From: Antedon mediterranea
Taxonomy: Eukaryota > Echinodermata > Crinoidea > Comatulida > Antedonidae
Length of the DNA: 64,000 bases
NCBI RefSeq assembly: GCF_964355755.1
Contig: NC_092675.1
Coordinates: forward strand, 25,708,412-25,772,411
Direction: 5' to 3'
Within the stretch, counting starts at the first letter, position 1, and each line of letters opens with the position of its first letter. The position numbers were made by a program, and so were the translations under genes. Below, piece after piece: positions 36,820 through 48,200 of this stretch. The notes below the pieces were generated by a model. That model was given only the letters and a program-made list of their open reading frames with translations. It was not told the DNA's origin and searched no databases.

Positions 36820-39800
36820 ATGAAGTTTAGAATATATATTCTTGTAACTTTATTGTCTCTGGTTGAGTCTTTCTTATCCAGAAGCGGCACAAGTTCTTTC
36901 GGTAAGTTGTGCATCCGATTATTTAATAAAAATTGCTTGACTTAACTTTCTTAACGTTTTTTTAGTATCTGATACTTAAGGTCAAGGTGTCACATCCATG
37001 TTGATACAAATCCATCAAGCAAACGCGTAAATCCGCCTAGTGTAATATTAAGTATGATATTGTCAACTTGTATTGCCTTTCGATGTCTTTTCCATACAAA
37101 AAGACAACAACCCTACACAATTTGTTGGTTATCCGCTCTTGGCGGATAATTGGTTATCCGCTCTTGGCGGATAACCCCTTGTTATTGTCAGGATCTTTTT
37201 TTTTTTTTTTTTTTTTTTCGATATTCTTCTTTCTTTCCCCGAATTTTGTTCGCAGCGTATCTCTAATTCTTGCTGACATAACATTGCATAACTTTGTCAT
37301 AAGATTGACCTATAACTTTAGATGTGCAGCCAAGCTTTTCGGTGATTTAGGAGTTGCGCAGCGTAAGTTACGCGCGATTTTATGAATTTCAATGATTGAT
37401 CATAGATTAAAAACCAAAAGTCATTTTCTATTGAAACTTGGTAAAAATTTAAGTCATATTATGCGCAAACTTTCTATGGATTAAAAATGGCATGTTTTAC
37501 ATAAAGTTACGCGCGCACGCGCTTTCAAAATTTCAAAATGCGCAAAATTCATTTCTAATCATTTTTCTACGCGTTTCATGTCATTTTGAGCATTTCAAAA
37601 TTTCCCACGCGTGCGCAAATTTTGTACGCGCGCGTGCGCACGTGGCGCAAAAACATCCCTTTTTTGCTTGATTTTTGTTTTTTCAGCCTTTTCTAGTAAA
37701 TTTATCAATTTTCAATCAATTTCGACTTAAAATCACGTCACACGAGCTCGTAGAATTGGATAATTTGCGCGCGTTTTTGATGAAAAACTTCAAAAATTTG
37801 TCAAAATTAGACCTTTTTTTAAACAGTCATAAATTCTAAACTACATTGTGAACTTTTTTTAAATTACATATTCTGGAAGTAGATGAGTTTTATTTCTTGA
37901 ATCATGCATTGATATGGCTAACCGGACATTGTGACGTCATCGTATGGGCACCCGAATATAAAATATAGGATTTTTTTCTCTTTCGTCATAGCTCGTCGAA
38001 TTTATTAGAGCGCATCTCTACTTATCCGTCTTCAATTTCCCCCATTTCTTTATATTGTCTAAGTTCATCAATTATCTTTCACATGATTTGCCATTTGCAA
38101 AATTGTGATGACGTCATCATGTCCAAAAGCGTCAATTACTTTGGTCACTTATTTTCATCTATTCTGAACTGTATGTAGTAGGTATGTATAGTGTTATTTT
38201 GTATATACTTAGACGTGACACAAAATAGAGGGCACACTAACATTTTTTCAATGGCATAATCGTTTTTCTGCGCGCAATATTCTAACGTATGACGTGCACG
38301 TGGCTTTTGCGCTGCGGATAACCTAACTCGTCCATAGTGACGAGTTCAAGTCTAGTTTTTATTTAGAGCTGGTTTCACGATTTAAAAATGCAAATCAGAG
38401 TTCAACGCATGGACCGGGTGTTGCAAATCGAGCAGTTGATGGCGGTACAAATGGAAACTATTTTGCTCATTCTTGTTCTCATACATGTAAGTACTATAGT
38501 GAACATTAATTTATGAACAATTGTGTGATACCGACCGGGCTCAATCTCTTAAAAGAACACATATTGGACAAAAATCTATCAGTTTTACAGGAGTTAAGTT
38601 ATGGAACAGCTTATTAAAAATTCTTTAAATTTATACTCATTTAAAAATTACTATCAAATATTTATTTGACGAAATGCCTAAAAAGATTTTATATTTTTAG
38701 ATTACTTCCGATTTGTGTTCTTGTAATGCTAATCTTTCACTGTATTAGTCCTATTAATGTGCCTTTTAGTTTTGTAATTATAGTTAAGTTCCATTAGTAA
38801 ATTGATCAACTTCAAACTTCAAACTTATTTCACTATTTACCATCTTCTTTTAAAGTAAATTATTCTTGTTGTTGTTATTGATAACTTCTTATTACTTACT
38901 GTTTTTAAGGGTCTCGGCTTAAAACTTTGTTTATTTAAGTTCCCTTTCCATAACTTTTTGATGACATATTTGTTCATAGTTTTATGGAATACATTGATTT
39001 TAATTGATTTGATTGATTGATTAAATGCGACTTTTATAATAAAATAACTTTAAAATTGCGTATTTTTTCTATTATATCATTAAGTACATGGACGGAAAAA
39101 CCCGTGGTGGTATGTTGATCTCGGATCATCGACAACTATTTCAAAGATTGTCATATATAACAGAGATGACTGTTGTGGTAAGAGTTTTAGAATTTAGTTT
39201 TACTCATGTAATTATTTCTGTATTTATTTAAACGAAAACTAATTCAAAGATTGACATTATATTACAGATATTATATATTGTTTGAAGGTATGTATGGCGA
39301 AATCAAATGTTAATATAACGTTTGCGGTACACCACGTAGGCCTACATTTTAGAATTTAGTTTTTAATAACAAGACTAGTATAGTCAGTAGGCCTACATCA
39401 ATTAAAAAAATAAGATCAACTAAACAAGTTGATGTACATGTTTTACTTGTAGAGGCAAAGGTCAAATTTCAGGTTTACCTTTACAATTATAACAAAACAA
39501 TTGTTCGTTCAATTTTAAGGAGACCGGTTAGATGGAGCCGTTGTGAGTGTAGGCAATGACAATGTTTCACCTTTTAGAGGAAATTCCCAATGTGGATCCA
39601 CAATACGTAGCAGCTCATTGTACAGCCGTCGCATAGAACTACGGTGCCAATCAGAAGGCCAGTACGTTAGTGTGTATGTACCAGGAACGGATGCCCTGTC
39701 TCTTTGTGAACTAGAAGCATACACAGGTGTGTACTATATAAAAACAAACAATTGATTGACAACACGAAAATAGTATTACAAACACAAGATCACAGATCAA

Positions 39801-42800
39801 AAAGATATATTAAAGAAGCTATTTGGATAAAAAAAACCATGACAACAACAAAGAAAGAATAAGGCACATACAAATGATAAAATATTTAACATCTGATAGT
39901 CCCTGAATTAGACTATTGGAGGGCAAACACAACACCCTTAGCAACCAACAACAAATAACCTGTCATTGCCCCAGCGAAACGTAACAATACGTCAAAATTT
40001 CGGCTTACTCAATTACAAGTAATTGATACTTATCTAATAATATTGAACTATTAGTGACGTGATTAACGGAAACATTTTATAGTAACTCATACATCTTTGC
40101 AGACATACAGGCTCCTGAGGTCTTGTGTCCAAGTGATATTGAGATAAGTTCTGATGTCAATCAGAATGTGCATCCTGTTAGGTGGCAACCTCCTATTGTT
40201 ATTGACAACACCGCCCGTGTAGCCATTTGCTCAAAGCCATCTGGTTCCTTATTTGAAGTTGGGTTCACCAAGATTACTTGTTCTGCAACTGACCCAAGTG
40301 GAAATGAAGGCAATTGTTCGTTTGTAGTTAATGTCAAAGGTTAGTATTTAAGAATATTAGTCGCTTTACACAAGCACTGAAAGTTACCGGTAATCATTTC
40401 CTCTGTAAATGTGTAATTTCACTCCTTCCTGGTAAAACACTGCAATGACAACGATTTTCCACTAGACGAATTTGTTCTCGCGAATTGAAAGCGTCAGCTT
40501 ATACGCATGCGTAGAGATGGATTTGGTAGATGGAAAATATATAGGCGTAAGGTTTTATAATTTTCGCACGTCATTACAATATTGGATACTCGACTAGACT
40601 GTTTTTTTTTAAAATTCAGATAAATAGCATCTAATCCTCTGGAGTGTGATTGCTAAACAATTATAATTATTATTAATTATTTTAAGAATGGTACTAATTC
40701 AGCATGCATTTATGACTATTTGGTTTTTTATATCTATAGGCCTACAGACAATTTGTTTGTGGCAAAAATGAGAAATATTAATATACCGTAAAAAAAATAA
40801 ATTAGTAGATGCGTAGTAAAAACACTAAAAACCAACGTAAGTATGGTACTTGCACTTGCACTTGCTTGTGACGTTTTACAATATATTTTAAAACAATGTT
40901 TACAACATACTAAATTTAGATGTCAAAGAGCCTACTCTCACTTGTCCCGAACACATTACCGTGAACAATGACGTTGACCAGTCTGAAAATCCTGTAACTT
41001 GGAATAAACCCACAGTAATTGACAACGTACATAAAGATATATCAGCAACGACGTGTACACATGCATCGGGATCGATCTTTGATGTTGGTTCAACTATTGT
41101 CACGTGTTCAGCAACAGACCGTACTGGGAATGTAGGAAGTTGTTCATTTGTTGTCCATGTCATAGCTCAGATATTCCTGTCAGGTAAATTTTTAATAAAG
41201 GGTTTCCTTTACTCTACTACTATGGAGTGAGTGCAGAATCTGTTTGGGCTTTAGCCTATTCTCATTCCTGGTTATTTTTTTACATTGATGACTGAATAAA
41301 TATTATTATTATTACAGTATTATTATTGTTATTACTCTATTATCATTGGTGTTACTTTTTAGAACCGGAACTGCACTCCATTCTACAAACTGTTTTTTAA
41401 CCTACAATCAGATTGTTTTAACGTGATGGAAGACAACTGTGGAAGTTCCACTCTAAATTATCTTTTATAATACACTTAATTAAATCATACGTCCACTACC
41501 TGATATTTAAATCAAAAACTTCCTTTCTTTTGTAGATATACCTACCGTTATGTGTCCTCACAGCATCTCAGCGTGCTCGGATAAATCTTTGCAACCTGTG
41601 ACATGGAACAATCCAACGGTGGTGGACGCCGTTGATATCGATTTAGTCGCAACCTGCATACCTTCATCTGGCGATCTCTTTGCACGTGGGTCAACACAGG
41701 TGATATGTTCAGTGACCAATTCATTTGGAAACAAAGGCAACTGTTCATTTTTAGTTGATGTTACAAGTCCCAAAGCACCACAGGGTATGTATACATATTT
41801 CTACATAAGTCCTTCTACGTCTACATCTAACCAACAGTCCGCTCTAAATTATAATCATACAGGACGTGTACAACATTCTTTGAGTGTATATATTTCATTT
41901 CATTTTTATTAATTACACTCTGTATGATACAAACAAAAATTGATAACAGAAAACGTGCATGTTCTATTCACTGCAATTAATATGTTTTTTTATTTATTAT
42001 TAAGTTTAATAAAACATATAAGCTCACTGTAGTAATTCTCGTTGAGCATAGGGTTGTTTTGGTTTTTTCTAATAAACCAATCCTTCACTTTATACAGCCC
42101 GAAGCAAACTTACGATATATGAATTTTATCTTTTTCGTTGGCATTATACATCTTAACTTGTTTATAAACTTATCTTTAAAGCTTTAACACAAGATGATAA
42201 TGCGTCTGACGTCACACGTGGCTACCTGATAGCAGCCGTTGCCGTTCTTAGTGTCATGGTATTAATCTTGGTATTAACAAACATCATCATAGCAAGGTTT
42301 GAGAAGTGATTTTCTTTCATTTACCAGAAATAAAAATATAGAGATAAATGACATGTAGATGTCAAAATCAATTATTAAAAAAAAAAAAAATTACGCAACT
42401 GAACTTGCAAGTAAAGGTAAATTATTTTACAGGAAATAAATTGAATGTATTAGAAAAAAAGACATTATTAAAGTAGACGTATGTAACTAAAAAAGCTATA
42501 TGATGAACTAACTTACTACAATTTGAGTGGGAGTAGGCGATATACTATACAGCGATCTTGGCAGTAATTGTGGAACGAACATGGCACAGATGGAAAACAT
42601 AAGAATGTTTTTTCTTGCAATTTCTAATGAATAATAAGTATTATCAAATTGAGCTGATTAAGCGGTAAAAGATACTGTTTTTGGTTCAACAAAAAAGTAA
42701 AACATTTCTAGATTTTTAATCAATACGCCTAAATATTTTATTTCAGATACTATAAACGCAAGTGTGACAGCTTAGCTGGAGGAATTATAATGAAAATGGA

Positions 42801-42825
42801 GGATAACAACGCTTCTTTTAATTAA
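36820..42825 (+). CDS. Gene F: transmembrane F-type lectin with three HYR domains (481 aa)
   Basis: Nine exons: 36820-36901, 38367-38486, 39085-39177, 39520-39726, 40103-40339, 40920-41183, 41536-41784, 42182-42296, 42747-42825, continuous frame. The signal exon starts MKFRIYILVTLL. The FTP domain (about 28-167) has CSHT, the PWWYVDLGS block and RDDCCGDR (27 residues between His and Arg). HYR1-3 span 168-417; HYR2 carries an extra Thr ('SATTC') from a duplicated codon. A short 'DDNASD' stalk and one helix follow, and the tail ends MKMEDNNASFN. It is the only fully intact member of the D-E-F group. The ATG chosen follows a TATA box by about 100 bases; an earlier ATG at 36813 closes after five codons. 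Confidence 0.86.
37125..38323. mobile_element. CpG-rich element bounded by ggttatccgc / gcggataacc
   Basis: The left end has two exact 25-base direct repeats (37125-37149 and 37150-37174). Each contains ggttatccgc, and together with the following gcggataacc they fold into 10-bp stems. The right end has gcggataacc at 38314-38323, inverted. Inside lie a poly-T tract (about 37197-37219) and a striking block of alternating CG/CA ('acgcgcgcacgcgc', 'gtacgcgcgcgtgcgcacg') near 37507-37640, unlike the AT-rich surroundings. No transposase is seen. It fills gene F intron 1. Confidence 0.55.
38520..39030 (+). mobile_element. LINE C-terminal fragment in gene F intron
   Basis: The frame 'RTHIGQKSISFTGVKLWNSL' followed, after one stop, by 'YLFDEMPKKILYF' is a LINE reverse-transcriptase ending. 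A 3' UTR ends in a ttga-type microsatellite near 39000-39025. It is already interrupted by a stop, so it is an old copy. Confidence 0.65.
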
Positions 42826-42879
42826 TAGAAGTACAAAAATACCACACATTTTACAAAACTATTATTTATGTAAACATTA

Positions 42880-42885
42880 AATAAA
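42880..42885 (+). terminator. Poly(A) signal of gene F
   Basis: AATAAA 55 bases after the stop codon of gene F, the closest such signal of any cluster member. Supported by hexamer and distance only. Confidence 0.5.
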
Positions 42886-43537
42886 AAAGGTTATTTAGGC
42901 CTACTAACAGTAAGCCCAGAGGTATTCCAACTAGTTTTATGCCATTTTTTTCAAGGGAGGAATTTCAGACATTTAAAAGTTAAAATTACACTTTAGGAGG
43001 AGGTAAGCTCACTTGATAAACTACAGTGACAAAACAGAACCCCAACAATTCATGATCAACTTTAATTAAAAGATTAGAAAAAATGTTAAACATATATCAT
43101 TATTATTGATAGATAGATAGATAGATCGACTAATGTACATTTAAGATAAGTGAGACAGTACACAAATGTAAAAATGTGTTCGACTTTTCAATCCTGTTTA
43201 AATATAGTTGTGAACAATGCTTTTTAAAATGTTACTATTATATTGTATATATTAAATTTAGGTAAAACTATAAATACATTTCTAAACCCTAACTAAATTG
43301 TTTTATTTAAACTATACAAATATACAATTTTAAAAAGTGCCTAAATTTAACCTTATTTTAGAATTTTAACACATATTTTGGTCCTTTTGTGTAGGCTTCA
43401 CCGATCGGGATAGAATTGCTTCTTCTTATGTTTTAGAGAGTTTGGTTATTCTATTTGTATGTGTATTCTAAAAATAGATATTTTTCAACATCAGCAGCGT
43501 TATTTAAATTACATTATAAACATATATGAAACTATTC
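42886..43537. other. Intergenic between gene F and caveolin (convergent 3' ends)
   Basis: No exon is visible. A (GATA)n microsatellite lies at about 43109-43126. The two flanking genes end toward each other. Confidence 0.5.
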
Positions 43538-43916
43538 TTATTCTGTAGGACTACTTGTTGATACTCGAATGTTTCCCAGAAATCGGCCAGCTGATTCAAA
43601 TACGGGGTCAGCAAATGTCCTTACACAGTGTGACCAACTCTTGCCTACCCAGTCAAGAGAAACTACCCACATCTTAAGACAAGGCATTACATACCAAATG
43701 TGACAAAACGTTAAAAATGCAAATTGAATTCCTGTAAGAACAACCAACAACAACATTCTATTAAAATTAAACTGTGTTGATTAGACATTGCACCAACCCG
43801 ACGTTGGGCTGCCTTATACAAGCTTCGCTTTTTAGGAATCTTGCCCCTCTTATTTTAATCATTTTTACTGTTAATTTTTAATTTCTATGAAAGAAAAGAA
43901 GAGAAATAAATGTTAC

Positions 43917-43949
<33 letters not shown>

Positions 43950-45298
43950 CGTAATTCTACCGAATATTTATTTAAAGAATGTTAGAAAATGTGTGGAATA
44001 AATTCGCAAATTGGGCTCGAATCTACTATACTTCACTCATGAAGCAACAGGTTATGCACATACGAGATACTTTTTAGTTTAGTTGATTCAGGGGATTCAA
44101 TTTAATTATTCAATTTTAATTATTCAATATTTAATTAAATAATTTCCCCGATTTTAAGAATTCACAAGTTGTTTTAGTATGGGGCTTAAACCTACTTCCT
44201 CTCAAAACTTTTAATTTCAACCAGTACATTAATATTTAAATGATACAGTACTTTACTCACTACTCACCCCAACACAATGAAAACGGTAAACTGCATACGG
44301 CTGTTATTATCTTATAACACCAAAGTTTTGACGAGGAAAATGTCAAGAAACTATATTCCCACACAAAATCAAATGAGTGCATGCCATCTGGTTCGGCAAA
44401 TACGTCATCAAATCCCACCTAAAAGTTAATGAAAAATAATTTTTTATAGAAACAATAATCATTTGGTTGGTTAGCTATCATCAGTTCATATACGGAACTT
44501 GGTGTTGCTATATGTCCGTTAATGTATCACATCAGGCACAGAACATTGATTCTAAACCGCTCGGTGATATACTGAAATTTAATTAATTAATTTGAAACGA
44601 TAAAGATGAGGAAATCTGTGAGAACCGAGATGCGAACCCGGAACCTTCTGCTTAATATGCAGATTTACTAACTATTAGACCACTGGGTCTTTCCTGGTAT
44701 TGTTCAAACCCGATTGGATAGCGACTCTTCTGTGTGCTACGGCGGAACAGCACTTCTAGTCCCTCAATTGTACGCACGCGCATCAGAGATCAAATTGATA
44801 CGCCCTCATCTTTCAGTATTTTATTCATGAAGCTGGATCTCCGAAGAGATACTTTTATATATATAAACACATCAGGCGCAGAACATTAATTCTAAACCGC
44901 CCGGTGATATACTGACATTTAATTGATTAATTTGAAACGATAATGATGAGGAAATCTGTGAGAATAAGAAAAAGTATATATTTATATTTAAAGTACAAGT
45001 ACAAGTAAATATATAATTATATTTATTTACTTGTACTTGTATTTGAAATATTTCATGTAGGCCTTAACACGTCACGTCGAATAGCGATTTCCTCAAACTA
45101 AGTTGTGCCATAATAACCTGATAAAATAATACTTACTCGAACGTCGTCATTAACTTGATAGGGATCTCTCTCTGTCATGGTTGCCATCACGTTTTGGTTG
45201 TGCTTCTTTGGGCCCGTATCTTCCGTGTACGGAACAGTTAAGTCATGTTGTGATAGTCTTCGCCCAATTTCGGAATCAATCTTTTCACCGTTTGACAT
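43538..45298 (-). CDS. Caveolin (168 aa, three exons)
   Basis: Exons in transcript order: 45298-45137, 44418-44268, 43731-43538; joins are phase 0 then phase 1. Caveolins are hairpin membrane proteins that coat caveolae. The translation has the family layout: 'RDPYQVNDDVR' before the signature segment, 'FDDVFAEPDGMHSFDFVW' where the family has FEDVIAEP..., a scaffolding-like stretch ending 'SKLWCYK', an intramembrane hairpin across the exon 2/3 join, then 'FCHIWYVMPCLK' and 'FADPVFESAGRFLGNIR' near the C-terminus. Length is close to the usual ~170-180. The scaffolding domain is unusually diverged ('EYSFLTFSSS'). It is the only minus-strand gene between the lectin cluster and REXO1. I cannot say which vertebrate caveolin it is closest to. 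Confidence 0.88.
43785..43949 (+). mobile_element. LINE 3' UTR with (TTGA)n tail
   Basis: 'gttgggctgccttatacaag' through 'gagaaataaatgttactttg' and then 'attgattgattgattgattg' to about 43949 is the common 3' end of CR1/L2-like LINEs, ending in its microsatellite. It lies in the second caveolin intron. No coding part remains. Confidence 0.5.
44528..44855 (-). mobile_element. tRNA-derived SINE in caveolin intron 1
   Basis: Read on the minus strand, a tRNA-like region occurs at about 44700-44620 with 'tggtctaatagttagtaaat' (A-box) and 'ggttccgggttcgcatctcg' (B-box region). It is followed by a tail with 'cgtttcaaattaattaatta'. The 97-base end piece 44528-44624 recurs at 44868-44964. Confidence 0.6.
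44868..44964 (-). repeat. Direct copy of SINE end (97 bp)
   Basis: Near-identical to 44528-44624, both running from 'cacatcaggc' to 'gaaatctgtgagaa' with only a handful of changes. It is followed by a 17-bp inverted repeat (44994-45010 with 45025-45041). Confidence 0.75.
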
Positions 45299-48200
45299 AA
45301 TTGTTGGCTTTTACAAAAATAATTAATTAAAAATTAATTAGTTAGTTATGACGCGTAACGTGTGTGATGTGACACCACATAGAATGAAAATCGTTTCTAG
45401 GACATACCCATTAGATGTGACGGATTCGAACTTCGTAATTGTGTTTGATCTGATATTCCCTTTTAATATTAAAACAAAAAAACAAAATAGCCGAAAGCTG
45501 TCCGCCCCAAATTATAGTAAGCTATCTGACTAAAATCCTCAGTTGGGTGAGTTAGCTGTTTTATTCTCATTGGTAAATTCTTTCAAGAAGTATTTCCCTG
45601 TGTTGGTTTGCCGAAGTCTTTAGATGTTCCAAGGAAAGGCGATAAACAACAAGTTGGAATTTGTTGCAAAGGAAGGAAATTATTTACGTTTGGTAGCATC
45701 TCTATTTCTAAATTATAAAACAGTATATAGTAAGACTATTAGACTCCTTAAAACCCCTTAGTACCGAATTCATAGAGAGAGAGCCATTTCCCCTATACCA
45801 TGTTCTTTTGTTCATCATACCATAATAATTTAATTCGAGTTCTCTATCCAAATGCTCATACTTATACGTGATACGTGTTTTTCAGTAGTAATTTCTAAAA
45901 CGCAAGAATGAAAATGGGAATACATTTTCTTGATCTCTTTTCATTATATAAAGTTACTATAAACCCTAGTGTTATTATATTCCATAAACTATAGGTTGAG
46001 TTGAATGATTCATCATTCAATAATTCTAAATTAGACTTTCCTTATTCTATTGTCACTTATCCTGTTACTCTTGCGTCAGGATTTATTCCTCAATTGGAAC
46101 TATTTATAATTGTACCTAATTAAGTTGTTATGATAATAATATCCTTACCTTTTTGCATTGTTCCCAAAAGTAATTAGACATATCCAAAATAATACATTTG
46201 TAAGCTATAACAACTTACACGAAACCTAAACATTTAAGCCTAACCTTGCAATGGCGGAACTGTATTATCCAATACTAAAACGACTTTGAATGTACATCTT
46301 GAACCCTGACCGTATGGTTATGGATATTCTTAGTAACATTTTTTTTGGTGCAACTAAAAAGAAACTTAATGAACCTCGTAATACCTCAGTGTAACTTCTG
46401 TAAGTACTTGCTGTATGCTTCATAATTTCGTTCAATTCACAAAACGCTGTTGAAATTATCCTATGCTGCGTTCGGTCGTATCTCCAGTCTACGCAGTTAA
46501 CGAGTATGAAATCCTCTTAAGCAGACTAATAAAGACATTTCTTAGCTTAGACTAGACATGTTTTCCGTTCAAAAGCACAACCAGTTTTTGCAAAACAATT
46601 TCTTGTAGGCCTACGTATGCATATTGTTAATTAGCCATGACAACAACATAGTCAAGTCAAATAAATGTACGTTATAAAAACTAAGAGAACCATATTGGTA
46701 TAGTTTGAAAATGTTAACAAGAAACGACACTTTTGGTCCAATTCCAGATTTAATTGATTCAGGAAATGAAACAATTGGCGGAAACGCACATATGCTAATG
46801 TTGATGGATTTTTAACTTTATTACATTTAGAAATATTTTTTTTAAAATTTACATTATTTAAAATTATTTATATTAAAATTATGTAATGATCTATGATTTA
46901 AGGTTGACCCTCATTTCTTCTAAACATCCTACTTCTCTTCTGAAATCGAAATTTTTCTTTCTAAAACCAAAATTGTCCTCTAAAATCGAAATTTTCTTCT
47001 AAAATCTAACCTTTAGGCCTAATCATCTATAATTAACCTAAGTTTCTTCTAATTGACAACATCTACATATTTTTATCGACCTATCCTGCTTTTTTTTTCT
47101 AAAATAGTCTTCATCTTCTTCAATCCGACATCATTCCTTCATTTCATTAATTTTAAATGAAGTTATAAAACTATTATTATGCCTATATTTATGTGTTTAA
47201 TTTGCATCTAAATTGTGTCCATACCGTATTATAATGAAGACATGCTTGTTCGTAGATAGGTCCTTCCTCCGTACGTTTAAAATCCATAAAATCTGCAAAT
47301 ACAATTTAACATCATAATTTAAAAATGGTGTGATCATTATAATGTTTATAGGCCTAGTTCAAATAGTAGTTTGACATTGAGTGAATGTGCTATTTTAAGA
47401 TATAGATATATCGCTAGATTCTCACTTCCTGTAGAAACTCATACAAATTACAAAAAAAAAAATCCTATTAAATCAGTTTGTACTGCAGTATTCTAGCACA
47501 CAAGGTAGGCAATCACTGCAGTAAAAGTATCACTGCTAAATACATTGTAAGCAAGTAACATGTCCATTTTTATGTTCTCAGAAAGTTCATTAGGCTTAAT
47601 TGTTGACAGTTATATCCGCCAAGTTCACTCTGTTTGAAATTAGTCATAATTAGTTTAATTACAGAATGCGGACATGAAACGTGAAAAAGTGAACAACTTC
47701 AACGTTAAAATCATATTATTATCATTAAATTCTAAAGCTCAGAACATGGAAATAAATAGTAAAAGTAAATAAAATAAAATTATCAGTCTCCCACCAAAAC
47801 AAACTAGTCTAGCATGAAACCCGCCGTACATGCAGTCTGTATGACTATACTTAATTGAAATTAATTAATCGTTTTAAAAATTACATAGAAATACAGAACA
47901 ATAGAAAGTGAACTTTGAATTTCCTTTTTAATATTAATAAATATTTATATTATATCAATTTTAAATAATTAAAATAATAAAAATGTTGATTGACAGTTAA
48001 AACAAAAATTGGCAAAGAAAAATAAAACTTGAATTAGTAAATCAAACTTAAAGAAATTAATAAAGAAAGAAAAGGAGAATTTAGGCATAAGATTTTGATA
48101 ACGAAGGAAGAAGGAAGGCAATTCTAAAGTTTACAAATTCTAGATATAGATCTAGAGATTGGAAACAGTTCAAGCAATACACTTACATTCACAGGAAAGC

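Noticed and set aside
37068-37385. 105-codon plus-strand frame
   Set aside because: It runs through the poly-T tract and the ends of the 37125-38323 element; the Phe run is the T-tract translated.
43109-43130. Possible tandem array of interest, (GATA)n
   Set aside because: It is a short simple microsatellite with nothing unusual around it.
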